A stretch of 64,000 nt of DNA from Chitinophaga niastensis (GTDB taxonomy: Bacteria > Bacteroidota > Bacteroidia > Chitinophagales > Chitinophagaceae). The stretch lies in assembly GCF_003014755.1 (NCBI RefSeq), contig NZ_PYAW01000005.1:1-64000 (forward strand), read 5' to 3'. The notes under the pieces are model-generated. The model did no database searches. It was not told the origin of the DNA and was given only the letters and a program-made list of their open reading frames with translations. How positions within the stretch are numbered: the stretch's first letter is position 1; each line of letters starts with the position of its first letter. Shown here one piece after another: positions 17,111 through 24,775 of this stretch. Position numbers and translations under genes: made by a program.

Positions 17111-18382
17111 TCATCTGCTGGTTGTTATGGTATGCATCCAACCTCCGTTTGTGGGCACGGCTGTACTAAAGACATTTGCTTTTAACCGGATACTTCCCAA
17201 CGCGAAAAATCTGTAAGGAACCCAATAGAAAGATCCAAATTGAGGATCAAATATTTTCAAAGAACTATCAAGCGGAGACACTGCGTCATGTATGTATCCT
17301 CCTATGATCGTTCCGTGCCCGGTACCGCCTAATGACATAGATGCAACAATGGGTCTGCCCGCATTTATTTCCGCCATAACGCGATCAAACGGAATTATAT
17401 TATTAGTATGTGTTGCAGTAATTCCGATTGCCGTAAGCGTTGTTGCAACTTCATTTCCCTCTTCCAAAGACTTGCCTGTTGCTGCTGCAACCGTTTCCTC
17501 ATTCCAATCATTGGAAAAGTAATAATTATGAATGGCTGCACTTACAGCAGCCCAACAGGAACTACCTGTGCTCTGTTGAAGTAGCGGTATTGCCAGTTCT
17601 CTCCTGACTCCGGCCGGTACATGACCAACTGTTATCGCATTTGTATTTACAACAGGCATGTCATCAACCTGATTTTCCTCATCGAAAGTAAGGTGAACAA
17701 CATCATGTACCCTAAACAATCCTATATGAAAGAATTCACTCAGGTTTATCGGGTGTGGTAGCCCTGCTACTGTGATCTCCTCTTCTTCCTCATTGATTGC
17801 TGTTATAGTATAATCACCATCAGGAATCTGTTGCTCCATGGGCATCACTGCAGGCGCATGAGTAGGAGCAGGAGCAGGAGGCATCTCCTCTTTACCCTCA
17901 TTGTTTCCTGTTGTATCATAATCAATTTCATCCATGTATGCATTATCCTCTTCCTCTTCTTCTTCCGGCAATCCACCGATGATTGCCTGTGCGGCGGTAT
18001 AAAACGCTGCAACATGACTGACATAGTGGTGCATTCCATAAGGCGCTTCTTTTCCAAACATCTCGTTTCCTACTATTTCATGAAGGTTACTGATGAAATT
18101 CATAAAAGCGAGCGTTGTATTTTCTGCATGGAAGAGGATTGCCAAAGCATCACTGATTTCCGTGTTTATTACGATGTGAAATACCCCCAGCAATTTTATT
18201 ATTATTCCCTGTTGTTCTTTATCGACTACCCTCTGTATTATATTTGCGCCGGAGAGGTTCTTTTCTATTTTCTGCGCCTGCACTACGGCCGGCATGGAAA
18301 TACCTGTGGATCCTGTATTATTGGCTACGGCAGAACTGGTGGGCTGACGGGATCTGGTGGGTTGATGATGTCTATGTTCCAT
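17111..18382 (-). CDS. Papain-like cysteine protease-fold protein, candidate toxin or effector
   Basis: A 423-residue protein with no signal peptide. The C-terminal 150 residues carry a papain/C39-like triad: Cys in QQSTGSSCWAAVSAAIHNYY, His in GGTGHGTIIGGY and Asp in LKIFDPQFGSFYWV. The N terminus (residues 1-55) is polar, His/Arg/Ser-rich and contains TGISMPAVVQAQKIE and IIQRVVDKEQ, resembling the disordered start of DUF4157-linked, contractile-injection-associated proteins in Bacteroidota. The middle has two acidic low-complexity tracts (GLPEEEEEEDNAY, NEEEEEITV) and a proline/alanine stretch. It ends about 200 bp before the HlyD gene but is transcribed after it on the same strand. An effector or toxin role is an inference; a housekeeping protease is possible. 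Confidence 0.6.
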   Translation of the reverse strand: MEHRHHQPTRSRQPTSSAVANNTGSTGISMPAVVQAQKIEKNLSGANIIQRVVDKEQQGIIIKLLGVFHIVINTEISDALAILFHAENTTLAFMNFISNLHEIVGNEMFGKEAPYGMHHYVSHVAAFYTAAQAIIGGLPEEEEEEDNAYMDEIDYDTTGNNEGKEEMPPAPAPTHAPAVMPMEQQIPDGDYTITAINEEEEEITVAGLPHPINLSEFFHIGLFRVHDVVHLTFDEENQVDDMPVVNTNAITVGHVPAGVRRELAIPLLQQSTGSSCWAAVSAAIHNYYFSNDWNEETVAAATGKSLEEGNEVATTLTAIGITATHTNNIIPFDRVMAEINAGRPIVASMSLGGTGHGTIIGGYIHDAVSPLDSSLKIFDPQFGSFYWVPYRFFALGSIRLKANVFSTAVPTNGGWMHTITTSR

Positions 18383-18585
18383 AAAAAGGGGCGATAATAG
18401 GATAACCGGACAATACTAATTTAAAATGATCATCTTCATAACAGTAATAAAATTCATTTCGTGTTGCAGGCGATGAATCCTGGCATCATGATAATTGAAT
18501 ACTTAATACAGTATCGTCGGGGTTAAAGATAAAATTTTCTCAGACAATAGTGATTATAACAGCTATCATTTATTTTAGGTCAGTT

Positions 18586-19482
18586 TCATTTGAAAAATGC
18601 TCTTGCAAACATACTCTCTCTGCCTGTGATAATTTCTGCATTGCCGGCCGCGCCCGGGTGCAGGCCTATCATTTTTTCACCGGTGTTATGTTTATTGGGA
18701 AACAGGGCTACTTTGGCCAGGTACAGATTGTTGTCAGCAGGAACGTCGGATATGGCAACTATTTTACCTTGTAATGTACCATAAATGGATTCCTGGTAGC
18801 CGTCCAGTCTGATTGTAACATCCTGTCCGATGTTGATAGCTGTAATATTGTCCTGTGTAAGGTATAACAGTCCATAATACACTGCTTTTTCAGGAATGAT
18901 ATAGGCGAGTTCCCTGCCGGTTTGAAGATCGTTGAAGAATATTTGTCCGCTGACGGGGGCAGCAATGAGTTTTTTGTTGAGCCATTGATGCAGTTTACTA
19001 TAACTACTTTTCAATTGCCTGATGCCACCGGAATAGCCGGTAGCCGTTAAATTTATCTGCTGTTGACCAACCTGCTCCAGGCCGGCATTCAGTTTACTGA
19101 GCTTTTCAGGTGACAGGTGCTGATCTGTTCCGGATAATTCCTGCATCATCAGCAGCAGTTGTTTTGCAGTATTATATTCTTTCGCTGAGCCTTTGAATAT
19201 AATGGGTTGCGCCATGGTTACCATGGTATGGCTGGCAATAAGGTAATAAAAAGCGTTATTGCTGCTGTCTGCCAGGATCCTGCTGATACCCGGATTGGTG
19301 AGTATTTGTACTTTACTGCTGCGTGTTGAAGGGAGCACCGTAAAGGTGCTCCAGCTGATGACGACGCATAGTATGATAAAAATGAGGCAGCTTCCTGTTC
19401 TGACGATCCAGGAGGGGATATTGCTGATAATTTCCTGCATTTCCTCACTCCGGACGTTATATTGTATGTTATTTGTTTCCAT
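18586..19482 (-). CDS. HlyD-family periplasmic adaptor of the peptide exporter
   Basis: A 298-residue membrane-fusion protein. A single N-terminal transmembrane helix (VRTGSCLIFIILCVVISW) is followed by a short periplasmic part with a helical hairpin (LEQVGQQQINLTA) and the biotinyl-lipoyl-like motif IAAPVSGQIFFNDLQTGREL, then beta-barrel segments ending PGAAGNAEIITG. Such adaptors link inner-membrane ABC exporters to an outer-membrane channel. Its ATG overlaps the stop of the C39 ABC gene (TAATG), so they are translated together. At 298 residues it is shorter than typical HlyD, as in other Bacteroidota bacteriocin exporters. No TolC-type gene is seen in the window. Confidence 0.82.
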   Translation of the reverse strand: METNNIQYNVRSEEMQEIISNIPSWIVRTGSCLIFIILCVVISWSTFTVLPSTRSSKVQILTNPGISRILADSSNNAFYYLIASHTMVTMAQPIIFKGSAKEYNTAKQLLLMMQELSGTDQHLSPEKLSKLNAGLEQVGQQQINLTATGYSGGIRQLKSSYSKLHQWLNKKLIAAPVSGQIFFNDLQTGRELAYIIPEKAVYYGLLYLTQDNITAINIGQDVTIRLDGYQESIYGTLQGKIVAISDVPADNNLYLAKVALFPNKHNTGEKMIGLHPGAAGNAEIITGRESMFARAFFK

Positions 19483-21668
19483 TAGTTACCAAGTTCAAGT
19501 TGATTTTTTACTAATTCGTAGTACTGCCCTTTTTGTTCGCAAAGAATAGTGTGTGTACCGCGTTCTACAATCTTACCCTGATTAATAACGATGATCTGGT
19601 CCGCATGCTTAACAGTGCTGAGCCGATGTGCCACTACCACTACTGTTCTGCCTTTAAAGAACTCATGGAGGTTTTCCATGATGATCTTTTCATTGTTGGC
19701 ATCCAGTGCATTGGTAGCTTCGTCAAAAAACAGGTACCTGGGATTTTTATAGATGGCTCTGGCTATGAGGATACGCTGTTTTTGTCCCTGGCTGATACCA
19801 TTTCCTTCTGCTCCTATTTTAGTACTGAAGCCTAACGGCAACGACTGTATGAAAGAAAGTATATTGGCTGTTCCGGCGGCATATAATAATTTTTCCTTAT
19901 CGGGCACTTCTTCGCCTACGGCAATATTGCTGGCAATGGTATCTGAAAAAATAAATCCGTCCTGCAACACTGCACCGCAATTGCTGCGCCAGCTGGAGTG
20001 GCGGATGTTTTCCAGGGAAGTAGTATTTACAGTTACCTCTTCCGGGCTGGTTTGATAAAATTTCAGCAATAGTTTGATGAGTGTAGTTTTGCCACTGCCA
20101 CTGGTACCAACAATAGCAGTGATCTTGTTTTCGGGTATCTCCATAGAAATATCTTTCAGGATATTGTTTTCTACTCCGGGATATCTGAATGAGAGGTGAT
20201 TTATTTTGATGGAATTATCTGCAGTTAATACTTCATCGTGGGGGATCTTATTTTCTTCTTCTTCGTTTTTAAACTGATGGATTTCGTTCATCCGCTCTAT
20301 GCTGATGCGGGCATCCTGTACGGAGGTCATAAACTCAACAAATTGTTCAATAGGATTATTGAGTTGTCCGATGATATACTGGATTGCCAGCATGGTACCA
20401 AGGGTTATATCACCGGAAAGTACCAGGCTTGCGGAAAAAAATGTGATCAGTATATTTTTCATTTCATTGATAAAATTGCCTCCTGTTTGCTGATACTGAG
20501 AAAGTTTAAGTCCCTGCAGATTAAACCGGAACAGGCTGGCCTGAATATTTTCCCATTCCCATCTTTTCTGCACTTCACAGTTGTTGAGTTTTATTTCCTG
20601 CATACCACCTATCAGCTGTACAATAGTGCTCTGATTGCGGGCATTGAGTTCAAAGGCTTTGTAATCCAGTGAACGCCTGCGTTTCAGGAAAAGTGTTACC
20701 CAGCCCACGTAGAGCGCACTGCCTGCGATGAATATGATAAAGATGGTAACGTTGTAGAAAAGCAATACTCCTGCAAATATCAGCAGGTTCATAAACGAAA
20801 ACAGGAGGTTCAGTGTGGAGGAAGTGAGAAATCTTTCAATCCTGTGATGATCATTGATCCTTTGCAGAATATCTCCAAACATTTTTGTGTCAAAAAAGGA
20901 GAGGGGTAGTTTCATTAATTTGATCAGGAAGTCCGATAGGATAGAGATATTCACCCTGGTACTGATGTGCAGTAATATCCAGCTTCTGATAACTTCTATG
21001 GAAGTTTTGCCTATAAAGAGGAACAGTTGTGCAAACAGTATCAGGTAAATAAAATGCATACTTTTTTCATGAAGACCAACATCCACTATTACCTGGGTAA
21101 GAAAGGGAAATAGCAGTTGCAGTAAACTGCTTGCCAGTAGCCCGATGACCAGTTGGAAAAGTAGTTTTTTATATTTTTTCAGATATTGAAAGATCAGTGA
21201 GAAGCTGATACCGTTATTTTTCTCTTCGGGTGCATTGTAGAAGGCGGGGGTTGTTTCAAACAATAGTGCCACACCTTTTGACTGATCGCGTTCCTGCATG
21301 TTCATCCATCCCTGCAAAAATTCCTGCCAGGTGTATTTTATCAGTCCTTTACCGGGATCGGCAATATAGGCGATGCCCTTACTGATCTTATATAATACTA
21401 CAAAATGGCTTTGTTTCCAATGGATAATGCAGGGCAATGGTACTTCCGCCACCAGCATGGCTGCTTCCAGTCTTACTGCCCTTGTTTTCAGGCCAATGGC
21501 TTCAGCAGCCTTACTGAGCCCGAGGAAGGAAACGCCTTCCCTGCTCATGTCGGAAAGTTCCCTCAATTTTTGCAGCGGAAAGTTCTTTCCATAATACGTG
21601 GCTATCATCCTGATGCAGGTGGGGCCACAGTCCATGGTGTCATGTTGTTTGTAAAACGGAAATCTCAT
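19482..21668 (-). CDS. C39 peptidase-containing ABC exporter for double-glycine leader peptides
   Basis: A 728-residue bifunctional exporter. The N-terminal C39 peptidase shows Cys14 in HDTMDCGPTC, His88 in WKQSHFVVLY and Asp104 in IADPGKG; it cuts leaders after GG. Around six membrane helices follow (150-430), then the ATPase: Walker A GTSGSGKTT, signature ISQGQKQRI, Walker B YLFFDEATNALD and H-loop VAHRLST. I start at 21668, where the peptidase domain begins; the longer frame to 21743 overlaps the SPASM gene. Three precursor genes with GG leaders lie about 2.3-3.0 kb upstream in the same direction, so they are the probable substrates. Confidence 0.92.
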   Translation of the reverse strand: MRFPFYKQHDTMDCGPTCIRMIATYYGKNFPLQKLRELSDMSREGVSFLGLSKAAEAIGLKTRAVRLEAAMLVAEVPLPCIIHWKQSHFVVLYKISKGIAYIADPGKGLIKYTWQEFLQGWMNMQERDQSKGVALLFETTPAFYNAPEEKNNGISFSLIFQYLKKYKKLLFQLVIGLLASSLLQLLFPFLTQVIVDVGLHEKSMHFIYLILFAQLFLFIGKTSIEVIRSWILLHISTRVNISILSDFLIKLMKLPLSFFDTKMFGDILQRINDHHRIERFLTSSTLNLLFSFMNLLIFAGVLLFYNVTIFIIFIAGSALYVGWVTLFLKRRRSLDYKAFELNARNQSTIVQLIGGMQEIKLNNCEVQKRWEWENIQASLFRFNLQGLKLSQYQQTGGNFINEMKNILITFFSASLVLSGDITLGTMLAIQYIIGQLNNPIEQFVEFMTSVQDARISIERMNEIHQFKNEEEENKIPHDEVLTADNSIKINHLSFRYPGVENNILKDISMEIPENKITAIVGTSGSGKTTLIKLLLKFYQTSPEEVTVNTTSLENIRHSSWRSNCGAVLQDGFIFSDTIASNIAVGEEVPDKEKLLYAAGTANILSFIQSLPLGFSTKIGAEGNGISQGQKQRILIARAIYKNPRYLFFDEATNALDANNEKIIMENLHEFFKGRTVVVVAHRLSTVKHADQIIVINQGKIVERGTHTILCEQKGQYYELVKNQLELGN

Positions 21669-21678
21669 AATACCTGGT

Positions 21679-22617
21679 TTATCGGGTGATACTGTAAGTA
21701 CCGTCGTTGTTTTGTTGCAACGCTGCGGTGGTGTAAATGGCATATCTCATTTCTGAATCCCGCAGATCTGTGATCTTGTCGGGAGATACGTGCCATAGCT
21801 GCTGAAATTCTTTACTGTTCACTATTGCTGCTATATCGTCTGTATTAACATTACCAAAGCTCTGTGCGTGGGATAAACAGTTTTTGATGTCTCCGTTCCT
21901 GGAAATACAAACTTTTTTATTGTAGTAGGTATTGTAGGAAAGTGATTCCGTGAAAAAACTAAGGTTAACGTGGTAACTGTTTAATGGAAAAATATTGTTT
22001 ATCCCTCTTACTGAATATATAATGTTACCTCCTGCCTGTTTCCCTGATTGCGGGGCGTTGTAGATATGTATCTTGCCGATTTTCCGGTACCTGTCTATAA
22101 GACTGATCAGAAAATCTTCTTTCATATCCGGGTGATAATCTATCACCAGGTTGATGCATCTGAATATGGTGCCATTGGCGCTGTTGAGCAGTTTTTCCAG
22201 CATTGCAGCTGAATAAGTGTGCAGTTGTACTTCCATAAACCGGCACCCCATTGCAGCCAGGTGGGGGATTAGTGAGGTTGTATTGTCTTTTATGAATGGA
22301 TATTCCAGCACACAGGATTGCAGCAAACCGGGATACTTCCATTCCAGCGACATTTTAGGAAAACACTCCGGCGTTGTTGTGAAAAATCCCAGGCCTTCTG
22401 CCTGCAGTAATTCAAAGTAGCTGTCGAAGGTTTGCTGGTCATCTCCTTCGTAAAAAGACCGGATTTCTTCATATGGGTGTTGTGCTGTTTCCTGCAATAT
22501 TTCGTACAGGGATACCGGGATCAGGCGGATGCGTTTGAATTGCAGATTGTAAATGGCTGCCCTGCTGGCGCCCTTTACGGGTATATTATATGCATATAGC
22601 TTAAAGTAGGTCTTCAT
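21679..22617 (-). CDS. Grasp-with-spasm SPASM-type maturase, cysteine-depleted
   Basis: A 312-residue protein of the GwsS family (SPASM domain partner of an ATP-grasp peptide maturase). The start FKLYAYNIPVKGASRAAIYN and the block KVCISRNGDIKNCLSHAQSF plus FGNVNTDDIA match this family. In the members I remember, the latter is followed by a second cysteine cluster in a segment like CKDCEFRYxCxDCR. Here that segment reads ITDLRDSEMRYAIYTTAAL: the framework (D, E, RY) is kept and all cysteines are gone. The N-terminal CIPVKGA cysteine is also replaced (NIPVKGA). No CxxxCxxC radical-SAM motif is present. A full second iron-sulfur cluster therefore cannot form; the protein may act as a peptide-binding partner only. 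The start at 22617 overlaps the upstream small gene by 206 bp only if the longer frame is used; the observed overlap is 17 bp. Confidence 0.78.
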   Translation of the reverse strand: MKTYFKLYAYNIPVKGASRAAIYNLQFKRIRLIPVSLYEILQETAQHPYEEIRSFYEGDDQQTFDSYFELLQAEGLGFFTTTPECFPKMSLEWKYPGLLQSCVLEYPFIKDNTTSLIPHLAAMGCRFMEVQLHTYSAAMLEKLLNSANGTIFRCINLVIDYHPDMKEDFLISLIDRYRKIGKIHIYNAPQSGKQAGGNIIYSVRGINNIFPLNSYHVNLSFFTESLSYNTYYNKKVCISRNGDIKNCLSHAQSFGNVNTDDIAAIVNSKEFQQLWHVSPDKITDLRDSEMRYAIYTTAALQQNNDGTYSITR

Positions 22618-22822
22618 CTTTTTCAGATAAATAAATGTTAGAAATGGGTTTATACAACCGTACCGTCATATAATCGGAGGTCCGGTGAATATCGCTGGTA
22701 GAAAAGCGCTGGCCCAGGTTTAGCTCTCCCTGTTTGTTTGCAAGTTCCTGTACCATATATCTATAGTTAACGGAAAGTTCTTCCAGCACTTCTTCAGGGA
22801 ATATGGAGATCCTTTTTTTCAT
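22601..22822 (-). CDS. Small protein between the two peptide maturases, unknown
   Basis: A 73-residue protein starting MKKRISIFPEEVLEELSVNY and ending LSEKDEDLL. It is polar, without membrane segment or signal peptide. Its stop lies 17 bp inside the SPASM maturase gene and its start is 18 bp downstream of the ATP-grasp stop, so it is translated as part of the maturation operon. It lacks a GG leader and is not a precursor. It may bind leader peptide or bridge the two maturases, but I do not recognise it and know of no such gene in the standard grasp-with-spasm set. Confidence 0.65.
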   Translation of the reverse strand: MKKRISIFPEEVLEELSVNYRYMVQELANKQGELNLGQRFSTSDIHRTSDYMTVRLYKPISNIYLSEKDEDLL

Positions 22823-22840
22823 GCTTAATAATTTGACAGA

Positions 22841-23818
22841 TTAACAGGAATGTGTAATGAGCCAGTCTGCAATTTTTTCTTCGAGATAATAATTGCCTCT
22901 GAAGCCGGGGGCATTGTATTGTCCGCCGGTGTTTACTTCTATAAAATAGTATGCTCCTGATGTTGTTTTAATGAGATCAATAGATCCGGTATTGTTATCG
23001 GTAGTCCGTAATAGTTTTTCCAGTTTTATTTCCAATGAACGGGGTAACTGATAGGGTACCCATTTGGTGGTGCTAAGTCCGAAGCTCAGCTTGATATCTG
23101 TTTCCTCTTTGCTTTCCTGGTCTGTTAATATGGCCATCGGGTAAAATTGCCCGTCGAGGTAAAAGCAACGGATCTCTATTTCGCCGCAGATCCTTTCCTG
23201 GAAAAGGGTGGGGAAGAATTTTTCCGGTAAACTTTCTATGGCTTCGTATGTGTTGAATGTGTTGGTATAAACGCTGTATACATATTCTTCACTTACAAAA
23301 TAGTGTGAGTGATGAATTGGTTTGCTGATAATATTATTGTGGCAGCGGTGAAAGAAGGCTAGCAGGTCTTGTTTGTTATTGATCACTGCCGACGCGGGTA
23401 CATTTAAACCTGCAGCAGCAGCGTCTTTCAGCATAGAAAGTTTGTTGACTTCATGGAACGGGCTACTGAGCCATATTTTATCCTTGAAACATTCATGCAG
23501 GTAATTGGTGAGGTAATTAATTTCATGATCATGCTCAAATATCAGTTGTTCATAAGGCCATTCATTTTCCGGATAATTGTTCAGTATCAGGCCGGAATCC
23601 TGCCATCTTCTGTCCCAGATCACTTTTACTTCATCCAGGTTTATCTGTATGCCATTAATAACAAGACTGCCTTCGTTTACATTCAGATCATACCTGTTTT
23701 CCCTGCCGATAATATCCTGGCTGGAGATCCGGATGAAATTTGCTTTCCTGGCATAGAGCCAGTCTATAACGGGATCTGTGCCCTGTTCATATTGCCTGAA
23801 GCTTAAGATGAGTATCAT
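22841..23818 (-). CDS. Grasp-with-spasm ATP-grasp peptide maturase
   Basis: A 325-residue ATP-grasp ligase of the GwsG family. It probably forms ester or amide cross-links between side chains of the precursor peptide using ATP. Visible features: the N-terminal domain MILILSFRQYEQGTDPVIDW, the nucleotide-binding core IISKPIHHSHYFVSEE, the strand LFQERICGEIEIRCFYLDG, and the metal-binding end DLIKTTSGAYYFIEVNTGGQ. I start at 23818; the longer frame to 23890 adds a false hydrophobic stretch (LIFLYTLVFIFIILL) from AT-rich leader DNA. It is immediately downstream of three precursor genes on the same strand. Confidence 0.88.
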   Translation of the reverse strand: MILILSFRQYEQGTDPVIDWLYARKANFIRISSQDIIGRENRYDLNVNEGSLVINGIQINLDEVKVIWDRRWQDSGLILNNYPENEWPYEQLIFEHDHEINYLTNYLHECFKDKIWLSSPFHEVNKLSMLKDAAAAGLNVPASAVINNKQDLLAFFHRCHNNIISKPIHHSHYFVSEEYVYSVYTNTFNTYEAIESLPEKFFPTLFQERICGEIEIRCFYLDGQFYPMAILTDQESKEETDIKLSFGLSTTKWVPYQLPRSLEIKLEKLLRTTDNNTGSIDLIKTTSGAYYFIEVNTGGQYNAPGFRGNYYLEEKIADWLITHSC

Positions 23819-23960
23819 TGATAACAATATTATAAAGATGAATACCAATGTGTAAAGAAAAATGAGAGCATGGTGTAACCATTGACGCATGCTCTCTATT
23901 TTTCTTTTTTTGACGCATGCGATTTTCTACACCTCCATGTTTATGAAGGCTGAAATATCA

Positions 23961-24146
23961 CTACAGTGCGGGTTTAGAAGGAGGACCAAAATGATCATGC
24001 TTTTTGCTGTCCTGTGTATTAGAATCATTTTTAGTTGAATCTCCGGCTGCAGCTTCTTCTAAACCGCCTTTGATCAGGTTCAGCTCTTCCTGATTAACCG
24101 CTTCGAATTTTTCGATGGATTCGAGGTTTTTTTTCAGATTTTTCAT
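23961..24146 (-). CDS. Grasp-with-spasm precursor peptide 1
   Basis: A 61-residue peptide: leader MKNLKKNLESIEKFEAVNQE then ELNLIKGG, the double-glycine site for the C39 exporter, then a 33-residue core LEEAAAGDSTKNDSNTQDSK followed by KHDHFGPPSKPAL. The core is rich in Ser/Thr/Lys and Asp/Asn, as expected for omega-ester or omega-amide cross-links made by ATP-grasp ligases. It is the precursor nearest the maturase gene (about 140 bp). Its C-terminal tail, with three prolines, differs from those of the other two copies. Confidence 0.85.
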   Translation of the reverse strand: MKNLKKNLESIEKFEAVNQEELNLIKGGLEEAAAGDSTKNDSNTQDSKKHDHFGPPSKPAL

Positions 24147-24251
24147 TTCTGTTGAGATTTATTGATGCCTACTCTATGCGGTTTTCGGCTATCCCGTGTT
24201 ATACCATGGCGTTAGTCCAGGTGTTGTTGTTTGCCGTCAGTTTCCCTTTTC

Positions 24252-24419
24252 TCAGGGGTGTCCGAAGGTGTCATGCTTTTTGCTGTCCTGTGAGGTAGAA
24301 TCATTTTTAGTTGAATCGGCTGCCGTCATTTCTGTACCGCCTTTGATCAGGTTCAGTTCTTCCTGATTGATAGCTTCGAATTTTTCGATTGTTTCGAGGT
24401 TCTTTTTCAGATTTTTCAT
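24252..24419 (-). CDS. Grasp-with-spasm precursor peptide 2
   Basis: A 55-residue peptide with ATG at 24419 and TGA at 24252. The leader is nearly identical to that of its neighbours (MKNLKKNLETIEKFEAINQE, ELNLIKGG). The core is TEMTAADSTKNDSTSQDSKK followed by HDTFGHP. It shares DSTKNDS and QDSKKHD with the other two but has the shortest tail. It lies in a tandem repeat unit and is not long enough to be picked up by length filters. Confidence 0.85.
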   Translation of the reverse strand: MKNLKKNLETIEKFEAINQEELNLIKGGTEMTAADSTKNDSTSQDSKKHDTFGHP

Positions 24420-24523
24420 TTTTGTTATGACTTATTGATTGATGCCTACTCTAAGCGGTTTTCAGCTTCCCCGTGTGAAACCATGGAGTTATTCCCGGTC
24501 ATGTTTGTTTGCCGTCAGTTTTC

Positions 24524-24700
24524 TCAGCCTTTTCCGGGAGGAAAGTGATCATGCTTTTTGCTGTCCTGTGAGGTAGAATCATTTTTAGTTGAATCTCCGG
24601 CTGCAGTCATTTCTATACCGCCTTTGATCAGGTTCAGTTCTTCCTGATTAACGGTTTCGAATTTTTCGATGGACTCGAGGTTCTTTTTCAGATTTTCCAT
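24524..24700 (-). CDS. Grasp-with-spasm precursor peptide 3
   Basis: A 58-residue peptide with ATG at 24700 and TGA at 24524. Leader MENLKKNLESIEKFETVNQE then ELNLIKGG; core IEMTAAGDSTKNDSTSQDSK followed by KHDHFPPGKG. It is the first precursor in the direction of transcription, 75 bp after the stop of the outer-membrane receptor gene, so read-through from that gene could drive all three precursors. Confidence 0.85.
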   Translation of the reverse strand: MENLKKNLESIEKFETVNQEELNLIKGGIEMTAAGDSTKNDSTSQDSKKHDHFPPGKG

Positions 24701-24775
24701 TTTTGTTAAGATTTATTGATTAGTGCCTACTCTGAAAGGTTTTCGGCTTCCCCTTATCTTTGTACAAATGATTTC

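Larger units (their letters stand above)
23961..24755 (-). repeat. Threefold tandem repeat of a precursor gene unit
   Basis: Three units of about 280 bp follow one another. Each has a precursor gene and a similar untranslated segment before it (gcctactctatgcggttttc, gcctactctaagcggttttc and gcctactctgaaaggttttc) and, in units 2 and 3, gccgtcagttt after it. The leader codons are nearly identical, the core middle is conserved and the tails vary. This is recent gene triplication with divergence focused on the C-terminal end of the product. Confidence 0.85.

Noticed and set aside
18586..21668. Type I secretion system for large proteins
   Set aside because: The C39 domain with Cys, His and Asp in place and nearby GG precursors favour a peptide exporter.
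24755..24762. tatctttg on the plus strand, a perfect TAnnTTTG element
   Set aside because: It points into the antisense strand of the receptor gene and no plus-strand gene or RNA follows; the upstream box is poor.
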